Positions 22,401 to 34,196 of a stretch of DNA of 64,000 bases are shown in pieces. The notes under the pieces are model-generated. The model saw only the letters and a list, made by a program, of their open reading frames with translations. It made no database searches and was not told where the DNA came from. The DNA is from Antedon bifida (Eukaryota; Echinodermata; Crinoidea; Comatulida; Antedonidae). Made by a program: the position numbers and the translations under genes. The stretch spans positions 18,507,395-18,571,394 of the forward strand of contig OY727100.1 of NCBI GenBank assembly GCA_963402885.1, read 5' to 3'. Numbering within the stretch: position 1 is the first letter of the stretch; each line of letters starts with the position of its first letter.

Positions 22401-25400
22401 GGAAATGAAAGTTACAGTTCATAAAGCTCTGTCTACACTATAAAACTTTGTGACAAAAAAATGTGATGTGCCCATATATGGATACAAGGACATATCATAT
22501 CATATTTGCCAACATCACACTTTTTTTGTCAAACTAGTTTGATAGTGTAGACAGAGCTTCTGACCCAGATCAAGTTACTATTTTTTTTTTATTTATTTAT
22601 TTGCAATCTCACCATGGTATTGTAAACTGATAGCAATCTAGGAATATTGTAATTACTGATTGGTAAAATCATTGAAAATGTTGCGCATGCCAATTCCCTA
22701 TCTACTGGCTGTAGTGCTATTGTTTTTGGAATTAATGTGAAGTACAATCAACATTTATTGATATAGGCATCAAAATAATCTGGTGCTTCTCAGTTTGGAT
22801 ATGCAGGCCTTGTCTTTTAAGGCGAGCGAGTGCGATCACTCACCTAACACACTCCTAAACTGCCCTTGAGGAGTGCGATTTAATTAACACGCTTAAATTT
22901 GGTACTTCTACACACAAAATACAAAGAGCACACCTACCGAATCCCTGAATGTATTGAGGAGTGCAATTTGTAGTACCACCCCTATAATTTTCAAAAGGCC
23001 TGGATATGTAATGCGACGAAAGAACATGATATTTTAATCAGCGTCTGTGTCTTTCAACAATATTTCAATAATATAAAACATTGTTGAAATTGTATTTGTA
23101 TGTGCATGTCCACAGGGAAGAACAACATTGTGTTGATCTGGGTCTTAGGGTTATACATATAGTTGAATTCACAAATTGTTAATATATAACACATAGCAAT
23201 CTTCCAAAAAAAGTTGTCAATACTTACAGCTGCCCAGGAACGCAACATAGAGAGCAGTCTTTGCACTCTTAGTATCCTTTGCGCCAAGTGAATGACCTAT
23301 TCGAATACTTGCTGATATTGACAAGCCATAGGGTATCTGAAAAGTACAAATAGTGTATTGCTTGATTGCAATTTATAAAGCAAAAATCTGTCTACAATTG
23401 AAAGGAGTAATATTAAATCATTTTCATTTAAAGAGTAGCTCCAGGTTTTAAATTTGTAATAATTTGTAATGTTATTTTTACAGTAATGTATAATGTTAAT
23501 GTATTTATATATGTCATATACATGCAACTTAGATGTTACACTTTTCAACAACATGTTTCACCCCTAAGGGTCATTTTGGTGCTGCCAACTACTGTACGGC
23601 GCTAGTTTGTCTTTCCACTACAGTGGCTGTGTGAGCCAATACACTGGGCTAACAAACCACTGTAACAACATTGATAACCACTCAATTTATTAAGTACTAA
23701 AAGTAGAATACAGTATACGTTGTGAAATAAGCCCTTTATTTTAAAATGGTGCTACAAGGCAGAATATTCTTTATTATTATTATATTATTGTTTATTCTAA
23801 ACAGTTAGGATGTTAATGATTATACTATAGGTCATTAAGTCAGTCAATTCCTATTTTACAGTACTGTATAACATTACAAACAATTCAACAGCACTACTGT
23901 TAAAAAGAGGCTTGTTCTGCTTCACCGCTCTCAAAAATAAAGTAAGGTTATTATAAATTTTTAACCAGGAAAGAGTGATTTACTCTTCCCTGGTTGAACA
24001 AGGGTTTATATTAAATATTACAACAGGAATTACCCTTCAAAATAATATATCAAAAACCACATACCATATATGCTAATGCGGCAACCTGAATAGTAATTGA
24101 CAATGCACCAAGTTGTACTTTCCCTAAAGTAGCTTTTTTTATAAATGAATGCAAATAAATTAAAAGAAATGAGAATAATATAGAATAGCATATGAATCCA
24201 TTTTACACTGCCGGTAAAAATGCAAAAGTGTTCCAAAAATTGTCTAAAACTGAGTTGCTTAAACACAGAATAATAGGCTAGTGTATACAGTGTTTAAATA
24301 ATTAACAGAAATAACTGTGATTATATTTATTAAATATAGTGAGGTATTTTGATTATTGATAAAAATTGACAATAATGTAATACATTTACCTTATTCATGC
24401 ATTACCCAATCAAGTGTATAAAGTTTATAAACGTGAAAGTTTAGTTTTTTGCTTGGCAGTATAAAAATAATAATAAATATACAATAATATCCTAAAATAT
24501 CCATAAAAATATAAGTCCAACATGCACTGCATTCTGTCCCAAACACCAGTGGTATTTTTTTAGACTGCTCTTGCAGTTTTAGTAATCTTATTCTGTATAT
24601 TTTACATTATGGTTTGTTGGCCAGAATAAATGTATGAAATAAAATGAAATATTTTGTTCAACACTGTTATTGGTGACTTCTGTCACTTTAAGAAATAAAA
24701 TAAAAAAATTTAATTATTTTAGTCGAAAACATAGTTATAGGACAAATTCATTGTTGCTGTCAAAGTGTATGTGTCTGAACTTGGATATGCCCCTGCTGGT
24801 TAAAAAATAATATACTGTACCAACCATCAGTGGCTCATCCAAATAGGCAATCAAAATGTAGGCAAAAGTTTGAGATGGTATGTTGGTCATGTGATTAAGA
24901 TCCCAGGTCTAGCAATAGCATGTGTGTTATCTTATTGTCTGTATTGAAGTCTGGAATGAATTGAATTGAACTGAATTATACCTTTCAACATGTTATTACC
25001 TGCCATAAAGTAACCTATTTCAAAGCACCACCATTCAAGACACACATGAAGCATACCGGATAGTGATAGGACTGCAAATGGACCCCAGTCATACAAACAA
25101 TCTTTACTCCAACCTACAAAAAAAGTCATAAAAAATAATAATAATATTCTGGATTTATAAAGTGCCTTGTTTAGTGTTGTGAAACCTCTAAGTGTTGTAC
25201 ATATTATTACCCCGGTCATACTCTCATAATGCAGCTAGTAATCAGCGCAATGTTATGTCTTGATCTAACCTATTTGTACACCTGGGTGGAGAGTGGCAAA
25301 CATAAATGTCTTGCACCCGTATACAATGCAATGGAATGAGTGCTAGATTTTACGATCAGTAGTCCAAAGTCAAACACACTGCGCGATACACCTTCACAAT

Positions 25401-28400
25401 TAATTTAATTATCTTCAGTAATCGACCAAAGTAAAATTAATAGCTAGAGCCGTGGTAAATTAATGTTTTTCCAGGCTGAACAAATCAAGACCATGTTTGC
25501 GATTATAGAGGTTGGTATGCAGCTTAAACTATAGAGGATGCTATACAAATTACAGTACTGGGAAGATAGAAGACATGAAAACGACTTACCATGCCAAGTT
25601 CCAATGTACATTTTTGAAAAGAATATGTAACTAGTTAATAGAGCTAACAAAATATAATAGGACAGCGCAAGAGCAATAATAGGCCCTCTGAAAATAAAAA
25701 AAAAACAGTATGACATTTTTGTGATCACTTTTGTTATTACACATATTGTTATTAAACCTTGTATATGCAATTATTTAGTTTTTTTAGAGGTAATTATACA
25801 TTTCAAAGACTATTCAGAAAATCATATTGTATACCATAGCTTTAATACAGTGCAATTTGTGTGGTTCTCTATAAAAAGTCACCATTACCCAAAATTCCTA
25901 TTGTAAAGTCACACATATGGTACAACATGTAAACTGAACATGTGCACCTAAGATTACTCCATGAGAAAACACAACCTTGTTATATTAATCCTTGTCATAA
26001 AAACAGCATCATAATTTCATTTTCATCGGTTTTGACTAATTAATTACAAACATTTACAGTTTAGTGTGGGCATCGTTAGGAGTATTATGCTATAGAAGAT
26101 ATAGGGATGCTGGCAGAAACTGTGTCTGCAAAATATGGTATCTATCACCAAATACTCTATTAAATGCACAAAGAAAATTGAGAGAACAAAGGTTAAATAC
26201 GGGGTATTTTGAATAGAGTATATTGTTGTTTATTGGAGCACCATTTCTTCTGCCAAAAATAGACCATGATTTAAAAACATACCGTATATATACGGTATAT
26301 CTTTGGCAGAATAAACAAGCCTTATATGTACCTGATTCCCATATCAAATTTGTAGATAAATACATAGCAGAGCAAGGCACTAGCACCATTACTTGTCAAG
26401 GTACAGCACACAACTGGCAGCAAATGATTGTTGTTTTGAAGATATTTTACTAATACACCATTGGTCAAAACAACCTAAATTAAAAATAATTATTATTTAG
26501 GTGGATGGTTATATAATCTGCTAAGTGCTCTGACTGTAAATGATTCCAGTGCTTCTTTTCACTCAGATACGCATGTTGATTTTCATTGTAAAATAAAAAT
26601 TGTTGATGGAATAACATAGAATTGTTGCAAAAATTAGGTCAAATGAAAACAATACTTACAGGGACCGCAGGCATAAAGTGAACAATAAAAATTCCAGACA
26701 TTCTGCAACAAAAAATTAATATTATTCTCATACAGTATTTTAGACTAGAAACGGCATGGGAAAGGTTAGTCAAGGTTCTATACTGCATTTCAAATAAATT
26801 GTGTTACATACATATTTGTACTGTATATTGTTTTAGTAGTATTTCTACCAAATAACAATTCTAATATCAACTCAGCCTTGTAGGAAGGAAGTTATAATAA
26901 AAAGTTAAAGGAAAGTTATAATAAATAATAATAATCTTGAAGAATAAATATTTTGGCAGGCACACATGGCATTTAATACATATAATACTTGAGCAGACAA
27001 AAATCTGAACGTCGACTGGTGGACTAAAATATAAAAAGACAATAATTATACAGACTTTGGATAAGTTGAAGAGTAAACTGACTAATAAATTATATATTCA
27101 CCATATAGCCTTTTGTGCAGAAACTGAGCATTATTGTATGATACAAATGTACTGTAGTAAAATCAAAGGTGTTTCTTTTTGTAAACAAATTCACAAAAAA
27201 ATTTTTTTATTAAATGGTTTTGAAACCTGAAATCATGGACCTATGTCTATGCTGAAAACAAATATTGATCCTGGTTATCACAGTGTAAAAAATAACAATG
27301 AAAGATATATGACTATTTGAAATAAAGGTTTCTTTCAACAAGCATACTTTGACTTCTTATATTCTATTATTACACATTCACAAATTATTTATAGACAGTC
27401 TTGTTAATGTAGAACTTATTTGTTTGAATAAACAATGTCACATGACTTCACATTGCAGTTTGCAGTAAAATATTGCAACACAAAATCACATGTCTACAAA
27501 TATGGTGATCATTACATCATAGACCTCCATGATTACATCATACTGTAGATCTTCATATTTGGTACTTCAGTAAGTAAATTAAGTAATACCAACAACCCAT
27601 TTCAAATTTATTCTACTGCAGTTACTGCAATAACTATATTTGTAACTGCAATAACTATATTTGTAACTGCAATAACTATATTTGTAACTGCAATAACTAT
27701 ATTTGTAACTGCAATAACTATATTTGTAACTGCAATAACTATATTTGTAACTGCAATAACTATATTTGTAACTGCAATAACTATATTTGTAACTGCAATG
27801 ACCTATGATTTTACCTATTTCAATGTTTGGGCAGTCACTGCAATAAACAGTGTGTATGAATAAGCATGATTTCCTCAATGGTATGATGAACCATTTTTGT
27901 AATTAGATGTTCAGCAGATGTTTTGTTAAAGGCCAATTTACACAGACAAGCGGTAACAGTAATAAAAATAGATACACAGATTCTATGTGGGACAAGCTAT
28001 GCGGTTTCCTGCTTACCATGTCATGTCATGATGTATTTCTGTGAGGATCCCTAATGATCAGCTTCGGCTGGATGGACCACCTTCGTAAAATATTGTGGAA
28101 ATAAATAAATAAATAAACCATTACCGCTCGTCTGTGTAAATTGGTCGTAAGTGTGTAATGTACATGCCCAACAATTAAATTTTAATTAATTAATTATAAT
28201 CTAGGCTAAATTCAACACAACAAATGTAAATCCATTGCTGTGCATTTCCAGTAATATTAATAAACCCACCTTTAAAGAATTCACTTGCTCATATACAGTA
28301 ATTATACATAAATTATTTATAGAAAGTGCATACCTTGCAATGTCTGGTTTAACATTCATTAATATTAAAACACTTTCCATATTTGGTATTATAGCCAATA

Positions 28401-30614
28401 TAATAAGTGAAAAAGTGTTTAAAATGAGAAGACTGCGCTGTAAAACTGTTCCAATACCCTTTTTGTTACTGCTACCAAACATCTAGTATGAAAAGGAAAC
28501 AAAAGAAAATTAGTTTATTATTTCAAAAAAAGAAAAAAAAAAGAAATGCATATGATAGTTGATTAGACAGGTTACTAGGAAGTTGATTGGCAATTATTAA
28601 ACAAAACAGAAGTCAAATCAGATGTTTTCAATGTCAACCATGCTGATTTGAATTTTACATCATTATTATGTTTGACGTTGGTCCTACGATACTCAATTTC
28701 AATCCAATATCAATACAAATTTATTTCTTACATCTCTTTAGAATCAAACGAGTGTACACAAGTTGAAAATGAAAGTGACAAAACTTTAAACATTAAAAAC
28801 AGTAGAAAATAATCAACTTAAACTTGTATCAGGTCCACACACATAGGTCAGCCATGCCGATAGAAAAATAAATTGTATTGACCATGCCGATAGTCACTTA
28901 ATACACCCATATTTATATTTAATGATGAAAATAGTTTTTAAAAGATTGTGTCCAAAACGTAAAAAACCTAAATCAAATATTCCAGAGCATTTTTTTTTTC
29001 TGCTAAATAAGGAAGTTTCATCAGCTAATTTATTTGTCATTGTCATGTGACTTGAAACGAATATAAACAATATTTTTTATCTCACCTGTGCAAAGTAAGT
29101 ATCACATGCTGTTGACAGGCCATTTGAAACAGAAATACATAATGTGTTGATCATCTGAAAAAATGAAATAATTAAATTAATTAATTTTTTGTAATTTATA
29201 TTGTAAAGGGGGAAATCTTTTTTTTAACCTCCTATTGCCATGCTATAATTGTTTTTAAAATATATATATTTTTTTGTTGAGGCAATAAAAGTTGAATATA
29301 TATATTTTAAGTTACATTCACACTATAGCCCACTGGCCTGACTTATGTATATAAATATTTATTGGGTGGTCACACTATAGTATTGAAAAGGTGTTAGTGA
29401 ATTGTTGTTTGCACAGGTTAATCATACAATGACCTTGACCAATGATTGCTTTGCCTGTTTATTATAAAAATGAATAGATTATATATTGTTTTAAATTCAA
29501 TCTATAACTATGGAGTATGTTATAAATATCTAGCATTAAAAAGTGTCAACTGTAAACTTATTATCAGAAATAAAATTCCTATTAAAACTTTAAAGCCCAT
29601 ATTAAAAATAATTTGATTGCACTATTTAATAAATTAGTATACTCCAGTGAGTTATGTTCCAGGAATGACAGGGTACCACTAACTATAATTGTGAATAACT
29701 TGAATTATTGTAAAATATTCAAATTCAAGCATTTTTTATTCATCATCAAAAACCATAGAGTAAAGAATAATTAAGTAAGTAATTTTTACTTCAATGCAAA
29801 AACACACAAAATAAAAAAACAAGAAAAAATCAATCAAGAGATTAAAAGGAAACACTATTTTAATATACTATAAAATAGTGGAAAGCATCATGTCGCAAGA
29901 TAAGGGGTGTAATAATGATACTGTTGATCAGATTGATAATAATGATGATGTTTTAGTAATACTCACGGACGCAGCTAGAGAGGCTGATGCAAATTCAAGT
30001 TTGCCGAGACGTCCACAAAACAACAATGGTATAACAGTGACAGTGAAGATGGATAAGTTGAAAACAATCTATAATAAAGACATAACTTAATGAAATAATA
30101 AATAATATAACAAATATGAATAAATCTTTATCTTTTCTTTCTTTTTTGACTACATTATTCAAAGTTTGATTTTATCAGGAAAGAGTGAAATCTGATTTTA
30201 TTCCTTTATTTTTCATGCTTGGCTGGTTTTAACAATTTTTAGAAATGCCTGTAGTGGAAAAGCAAATATTGTGTAGGTAGATTTATTATTACAACAATAA
30301 ATATTATATTGAAAATTAAGATTGGAATGTATGATCAATAGAAATGCCTAGAATACAAATTGTGAACCGTGTGTCTGAAAAGAGAACCGCCCAATAAGAT
30401 TGGGTACCATCATTTACATCCCTCACAGCCGCTCCAGCAATCTGATACAGGTCTGAATAGGTCACTACTGTATTGTTTAAAATTAATTATAATTGAATTA
30501 TAAAAAAATGTATCTTACCGAAGACCATATGTATTTAAATTGCTTTTTAAACTCATCTTTTAAATCTCGCAATGAGATGTTTTGTAAATTTTTGCAGCAG
30601 TTTACTGATGGCAT
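19408..30614 (-). CDS. SLC47A1-like: Multidrug and toxin extrusion (MATE) transporter, SLC47 family
   Basis: Fifteen minus-strand coding exons: 30519-30614, 29967-30068, 29086-29154, 28334-28482, 26660-26702, 26332-26474, 25590-25687, 25000-25113, 24065-24123, 23228-23336, 22323-22398, 21690-21759, 21200-21332, 20373-20467 and 19408-19863. All phases agree and give 603 residues. The family exchanges protons for organic cations across plasma membranes. Recognisable blocks in order: CGRLGKLEFA, GLSTACDTYF, the FMPAVP segment, CLEWWCFEIGYF, GLSISASIRIGHSLGAKD, GGLRGSGHQKMGAGLN, and a long charged cytoplasmic loop followed by the extra C-terminal helix typical of animal SLC47 proteins. Of four family glutamates, those matching human E273 and E278 are kept, while E300 reads Gln and E389 reads Asp. 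Introns are rich in MITEs. Orthology to SLC47A1 rather than A2 cannot be told. Confidence 0.94.
20630..20990 (-). mobile_element. 3' fragment of a non-LTR retrotransposon (LINE)
   Basis: The minus-strand frame 20713-20985 ends in the block RKAGDNAFSV-APRIWNALPVDLR. This is the conserved tail just after the reverse transcriptase in many CR1/L2/Jockey-type ORF2 proteins. Only the last 90 or so codons remain, so it is a 5'-truncated copy. It lies in the SLC47 intron between exons 20373-20467 and 21200-21332. Confidence 0.75.
21000..21060. repeat. Inverted-repeat end of the ACTGCAGTAACTA MITE family
   Basis: TACTCTACTGTAGTTACTGC followed by AGTAACTACACTTTTGC is a solo palindromic end matching 58453-58656. 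Confidence 0.5.
21602..21690. repeat. Repeat fragment shared with 50509-50600
   Basis: Shares phrases AAAGTTTGC, TAGTTCTGAAAA, AGAACTGTT and TTTGATCAAT in order with 50509-50600. It is probably the end of a retroelement and abuts the SLC47 exon at 21690. Confidence 0.45.
21842..21866. repeat. (GT)n microsatellite
   Basis: About nine GT units followed by a G-run, in an SLC47 intron. Confidence 0.9.
22143..22286. mobile_element. MITE, GCTTGGTTCCCA family
   Basis: Opens AAAGCTTGGTTCC and closes GGGAACCAAGCTTT, with matching TTGACAAATC-type inner phrases. It lies in an SLC47 intron. Confidence 0.75.
22424..22559. mobile_element. MITE, AAGCTCTGTCTACAC family
   Basis: Begins AAGCTCTGTCTACACTAT and ends with the complement ATAGTGTAGACAGAGCTT. 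Inner arms read GTGATGTG and CATCACAC. Relatives lie at 45506-45651 (complete) and 49251-49358 (right end lost). Confidence 0.85.
23963..23995. repeat. Small palindrome
   Basis: 14-bp arms AACCAGGAAAGAGT and ACTCTTCCCTGGTT with one mismatch around GATTT, in an SLC47 intron. Confidence 0.75.
25125..25215. repeat. Retroposon 3' tail
   Basis: (AAT)n followed by TTTATAAAGTGCC and CTAAGTGTTGTACAT resembles the LINE/SINE tail at 4683-4780. It lies just upstream, in transcript direction, of the SLC47 exon 25000-25113. Confidence 0.4.
27615..27800. repeat. 21-bp tandem array, about 8 units
   Basis: Near-perfect repeats of a unit built from ACTATATTTG and TAACTGCAATA, preceded by TTCTACTGCAGTTACTGCAA. 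The unit is the end sequence of the ACTGCAGTAACTA MITE, so the array probably grew from a MITE end. The open frame across it on the minus strand is only the repeat read as protein. Confidence 0.9.
27929..28146. mobile_element. MITE, GGCCAATTTACACAGAC family, with an inserted retroposon tail
   Basis: Ends AAGGCCAATTTACACAGAC and GTCTGTGTAAATTGGTC are complements, with GCGGTAA/TTACCGC inside. The right half holds an unrelated insert ending TATTGTGGAAATAAATAAAT, a SINE/LINE-like tail. A partial relative lies at 41113-41250. Confidence 0.75.
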
Positions 30615-31076
30615 TTTGCAGCAGGTAAAATAAGTACCTTCACCACAGGATTATTATTATTGGTCTTTCTGAAATAAAAGGTAAAAGGTATGTTTAAATT
30701 AATATATATTATATACTGTATTGTTGTTTTGCTTATTAATATTTATTATTTAGGCTAGGTGCAAACAATAAATCTAAATCTAAAATAAAAACTAGTTCAT
30801 TAATTGAAAATAAATAAAGAATAATAAGTATAACCCCTCTATACGTTTCAATGTTATAACATCCACTAATCCGCCCAAAGCCCGATAAACAAAAACTAAT
30901 TATTAATCGGGGCGAAACGACTACACGACACACAAACTGGCACCTTCTTCTTCGGTAAAGACACTTACTTACGTGAAGCAGAGATCATAGGATTAGGCCT
31001 ACTAGTGTTAGGTCTAACAGGGTGATGGCAATTTTATCATACAAAAAACACACTTATATTTACAGGGGCTACTTAC

Positions 31077-31166
31077 AAGTATTTGCTTTTTCAGCAGACC
31101 CCAAAATTCGTATTGCAAATGCCGTTTAAGCGTTGTTTTCTTCCATACAGGCTCACTCTTTTTCAT
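31077..31166 (-). CDS. Candidate alternative first coding exon of the SLC47 gene
   Basis: On the minus strand an ATG at 31166-31164 opens 30 codons ending at a consensus donor (CTT|GTAAGT), phase 0, the same phase as the first exon at 30519-30614. Its product ends TLKRHLQYEFWGLLKKQIL. This resembles both the first-exon product (SLRDLKDEFKKQFKYIWSS) and the amphipathic stretch that precedes the first helix in MATE proteins. Either exon could splice to 29967-30068. Which is used, or both, cannot be told from DNA. Confidence 0.45.
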
Positions 31167-31448
31167 CCACCACCAGCTGATGCAGAGAGGGAGGATGTAC
31201 TCTGTGTTGGTGTTTGTTGTGTGGTAATATAGTATAGTATTGATCTGAGCCTGCGCATATGCAGAGCTGTCAATCAAATAATTCATCATTATGCAATCAT
31301 GATATTGGTGGTGAAATAACTGAAACAATTCATCATTAGGCCTATTTCTTTTTTATATAAAGAGGAAAGAACCTTAATGTGGGATGTAAAATACATTTTT
31401 GAATGCATTTTTGTTTTTAATATACATAGGCCTAAGCATAACAGATGT

Positions 31449-31698
31449 TTGTCCCCCAAAAATGAAAATTAAGATTATTTAAATCAAACTTTAAATAGGT
31501 TATTTTTTGTAGTTTTAATAATTGAAGAAATCACTTCCGTAGAAGTTTACTTACTTTTTTAAATGGTTAAATTCAACCAATAACACAATTTGATTATTTT
31601 TTGCTTTAAATTACAATTGTTTAGATAAATACACTTTTTTAAATTGCATATTCAACAAAAATGTGTTGAAGAATTATTTTTTCAGGGGGACGACAATA
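31449..31698. mobile_element. MITE, TATTGTCCCC family
   Basis: Left end GTCCCCCAAAAATGAAAATT, right end TTTTTTCAGGGGGAC followed by the ACAATACATC outer phrase. The interior is shared with 59786-60111. Confidence 0.7.
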
Positions 31699-32979
31699 CA
31701 TCTTTAAATTCTTTCAAAAATAAACTTTTACTATATATATATTAACAAATTGTTGTAGCCAGATATAACCAAAACCCTACTGGTTAAACCATCGGGAAAA
31801 AATAACTGCTTGTTATAGCTCTCATTACGACTAGGCCTACTGTTGATATTACTTTTTTGTTCACACTGTACTAGTCTACTCATGGGCTTTCGTGGTATTC
31901 ACTCATGATATCCAAAACAAAGAATAATATACATTTATATTACAAAAATGACAATTTTAAGGTAAACAAAATCAATTTGTACTAAGAAAATGTTTGATAG
32001 TTTCTTACTATTTTAGGTATATAGGAAATGTATTATAAATCACAATATCTTCAATAAATATTTAGAATGTACCGCCGTAAATCTCGAAAAGAGCCTATTG
32101 GCTACTTATTTTTCAATGACTCTTGAGTGGGCTTCTTTTCGAAGTGACTTTTTGCAACTCGACATTATGATTGCTGTAAATTTTGTGAATTTTACTACGT
32201 CCTACAATATATGATTTTTGAGACAGTCTCATTCATGCCAAATTATTTGCCAAAGAAGCAGATAAGAAGAAGATACGTAACAAGATGCGATCACAACAAC
32301 ATTTGGAACATTTTTGGAAAACAATACAACTGTAAAACAAATGTATGATGTAAACTCAATCATAAGTCTGGCATTCAAACAGAGGCTCCCAACTTGGAAA
32401 AAATGAAATATCGGAAGGTTTTTATAAAGCTATAGAGGGCGGTATAATACTAAATCAACCATAGAGGGCGCTATGGAAAACCTAAAAACAGAGCCTGCCG
32501 AAGGCAACTTAATATTATTTCACTATTTAAACAACGCATGAATGAATTATAAACATCATACGGATCGATATTAGTATATTATGTTTTCTAATCTCTTATC
32601 TAGAGAGTAGAAATTATAAATGTATACATAATCGGGAGATTTTTTTTATATTAATAAGATGTTGATCCAACGATCATGAAGCTTTTTATTCTTCCGTTGA
32701 AAGTGCGATCCTTTTTTGTTCTATTGTATGGTTTAGTAGTTTAAGAAAATCGGATGTTGGCAAACTTCAAACAATTATTAATAGCCTAAGGCCTGTCGTA
32801 TTATTAAGGAAAGTATCTCAATTGATGTAACCGTGTACCGCAAAAAATCCTAGAAAAGAGAAAGGGCATTATACTAAATGATAAACATTACCACCAAGAT
32901 TATGTATGGTTAAGGTCAGGAAAGCGACTAGCACACTGTGGAATTTCCTCAAGGAGGACCAATTGAATTTGAATCTGAA

Positions 32980-33103
32980 TAAACATTTAAATTTGATTTA
33001 TCATTTATTATAATCAGGGAGTTACTAACAACTAATTAACAAACTCCCTGTTATAATTGTTATTTTATATTATAAATTAATATAAAACCAAATTTAAATG
33101 TTT
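32980..33103. mobile_element. Palindromic MITE with a CAGGGAGTT core
   Basis: Outer arms AACATTTAAATTTG and CAAATTTAAATGTT; inner arms CAGGGAGTT (33015-33023) and AACTCCCTG (33042-33050). About 124 bp, non-coding. Confidence 0.7.
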
Positions 33104-33419
33104 TTAATACATATCTTGATTAAATATCATGGATGGATATAAATAATTACCTTGAAATTAAGGCTAAAGCAAATTGCTTATTCGCCCCTCTGCAATTACA
33201 CATCTCTTACATACGGCTGAAACTTCTGGTGGTGGTTTTTCCAGTGTTCTTAAATAATACTAACCATTATACAAATTAGATATCAAACGGCCTAATATTT
33301 TTCAGCGCCGGTAATTATTAAATATTATTCGGACTTTGTTTCATAAACTACGGTAAACACGCAGCAAGTTATCGTTTTTTTTTAATATATAGAGGGCGCC
33401 TATCACTTAATTATTTCCC

Positions 33420-33483
33420 ATCATGCAAATGGGAATAGGCGAGATGGCGTCCATTTTAGGGAGAGTGCATTGAAATTTTCCAG
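33420..33483 (+). promoter_or_regulatory. Likely PCIF1 promoter edge and non-coding first exon
   Basis: An octamer ATGCAAAT (33423-33430) is followed by GCGAGATGGCGTCCATTTTA, a YY1-like start-site motif, and a clean donor (TTCCAG|GTAATT) at 33484. The ATG here opens only ten codons before a stop, so this is better read as 5' UTR. It would splice to the acceptor before 34122. Inferred, no transcript evidence. Confidence 0.45.
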
Positions 33484-34196
33484 GTAATTTCTTCACTGAA
33501 ATGTACTAACGCTATCGCCTAAAAGGTATAAAGTAATCTAATTATAATCTTTAAAGTATACGTTTTGTTGCTTGGTATTGCAAATTTTCTAAATTACATT
33601 AGTTGTTAAGTTATCGATCTCTAAACTTTAGGCCCCAATTGTTTACATGTTTTTGTATTTTTCCAACGCGACGAATAGGCGTTCTGTGCGTTGGGCGGAC
33701 TATTTTGAAGTTTGAAGAACACCTAAAAGTTAACCTAGAACTTGAATGTTATTTTCTCATTGATGTACTTTTTTTAAAACTTTAATTAAATACATACATG
33801 ATGCACAGATAGGCCTATATGTTTAATCTTTATCATATAATAATAATTAAAAATATATATTTTACTTGTCCAATTTTTAAATATTTTCGTTCGATTGTTG
33901 TTGTCTTGTTTTTTGTACATTGGTTGACAAGTGTCAAGGAGCAGATGATCTCAGAAGTTCTTTCTAGTAGATTATATTTAACCATTGTGTGCAGGCTATT
34001 CATATTTTATACTGGGAGGTCTACAGCGACCATTGATTGGTGAGACTTGGATAATGGTTCTGTGATCGGATTAATTCTTATTTTAGGCCTAACCCATTCT
34101 TAATACAATTTTTCACTTTCAGTATCAACTGCAAGCTGAATGGAATTATGAATTGTACCTCTCTAATAATAGTACAACAAAACTGAATCACATACC

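Larger units (their letters stand above)
31167..33419. other. Head-to-head spacer between SLC47 and PCIF1
   Basis: No gene. It holds MITEs at 31449-31698 and 32980-33103. Three copies of ATAGAGGGCG lie at about 32435, 32462 and 33391, the middle one in CCATAGAGGGCGCTATGG. Confidence 0.5.

Noticed and set aside
27579-27878. Minus-strand frame of repeating SYCSYKY units
   Set aside because: It is the 21-bp tandem array read as protein.
29878-30090. Plus-strand 70-codon open frame
   Set aside because: Antisense of the real SLC47 exon 29967-30068.
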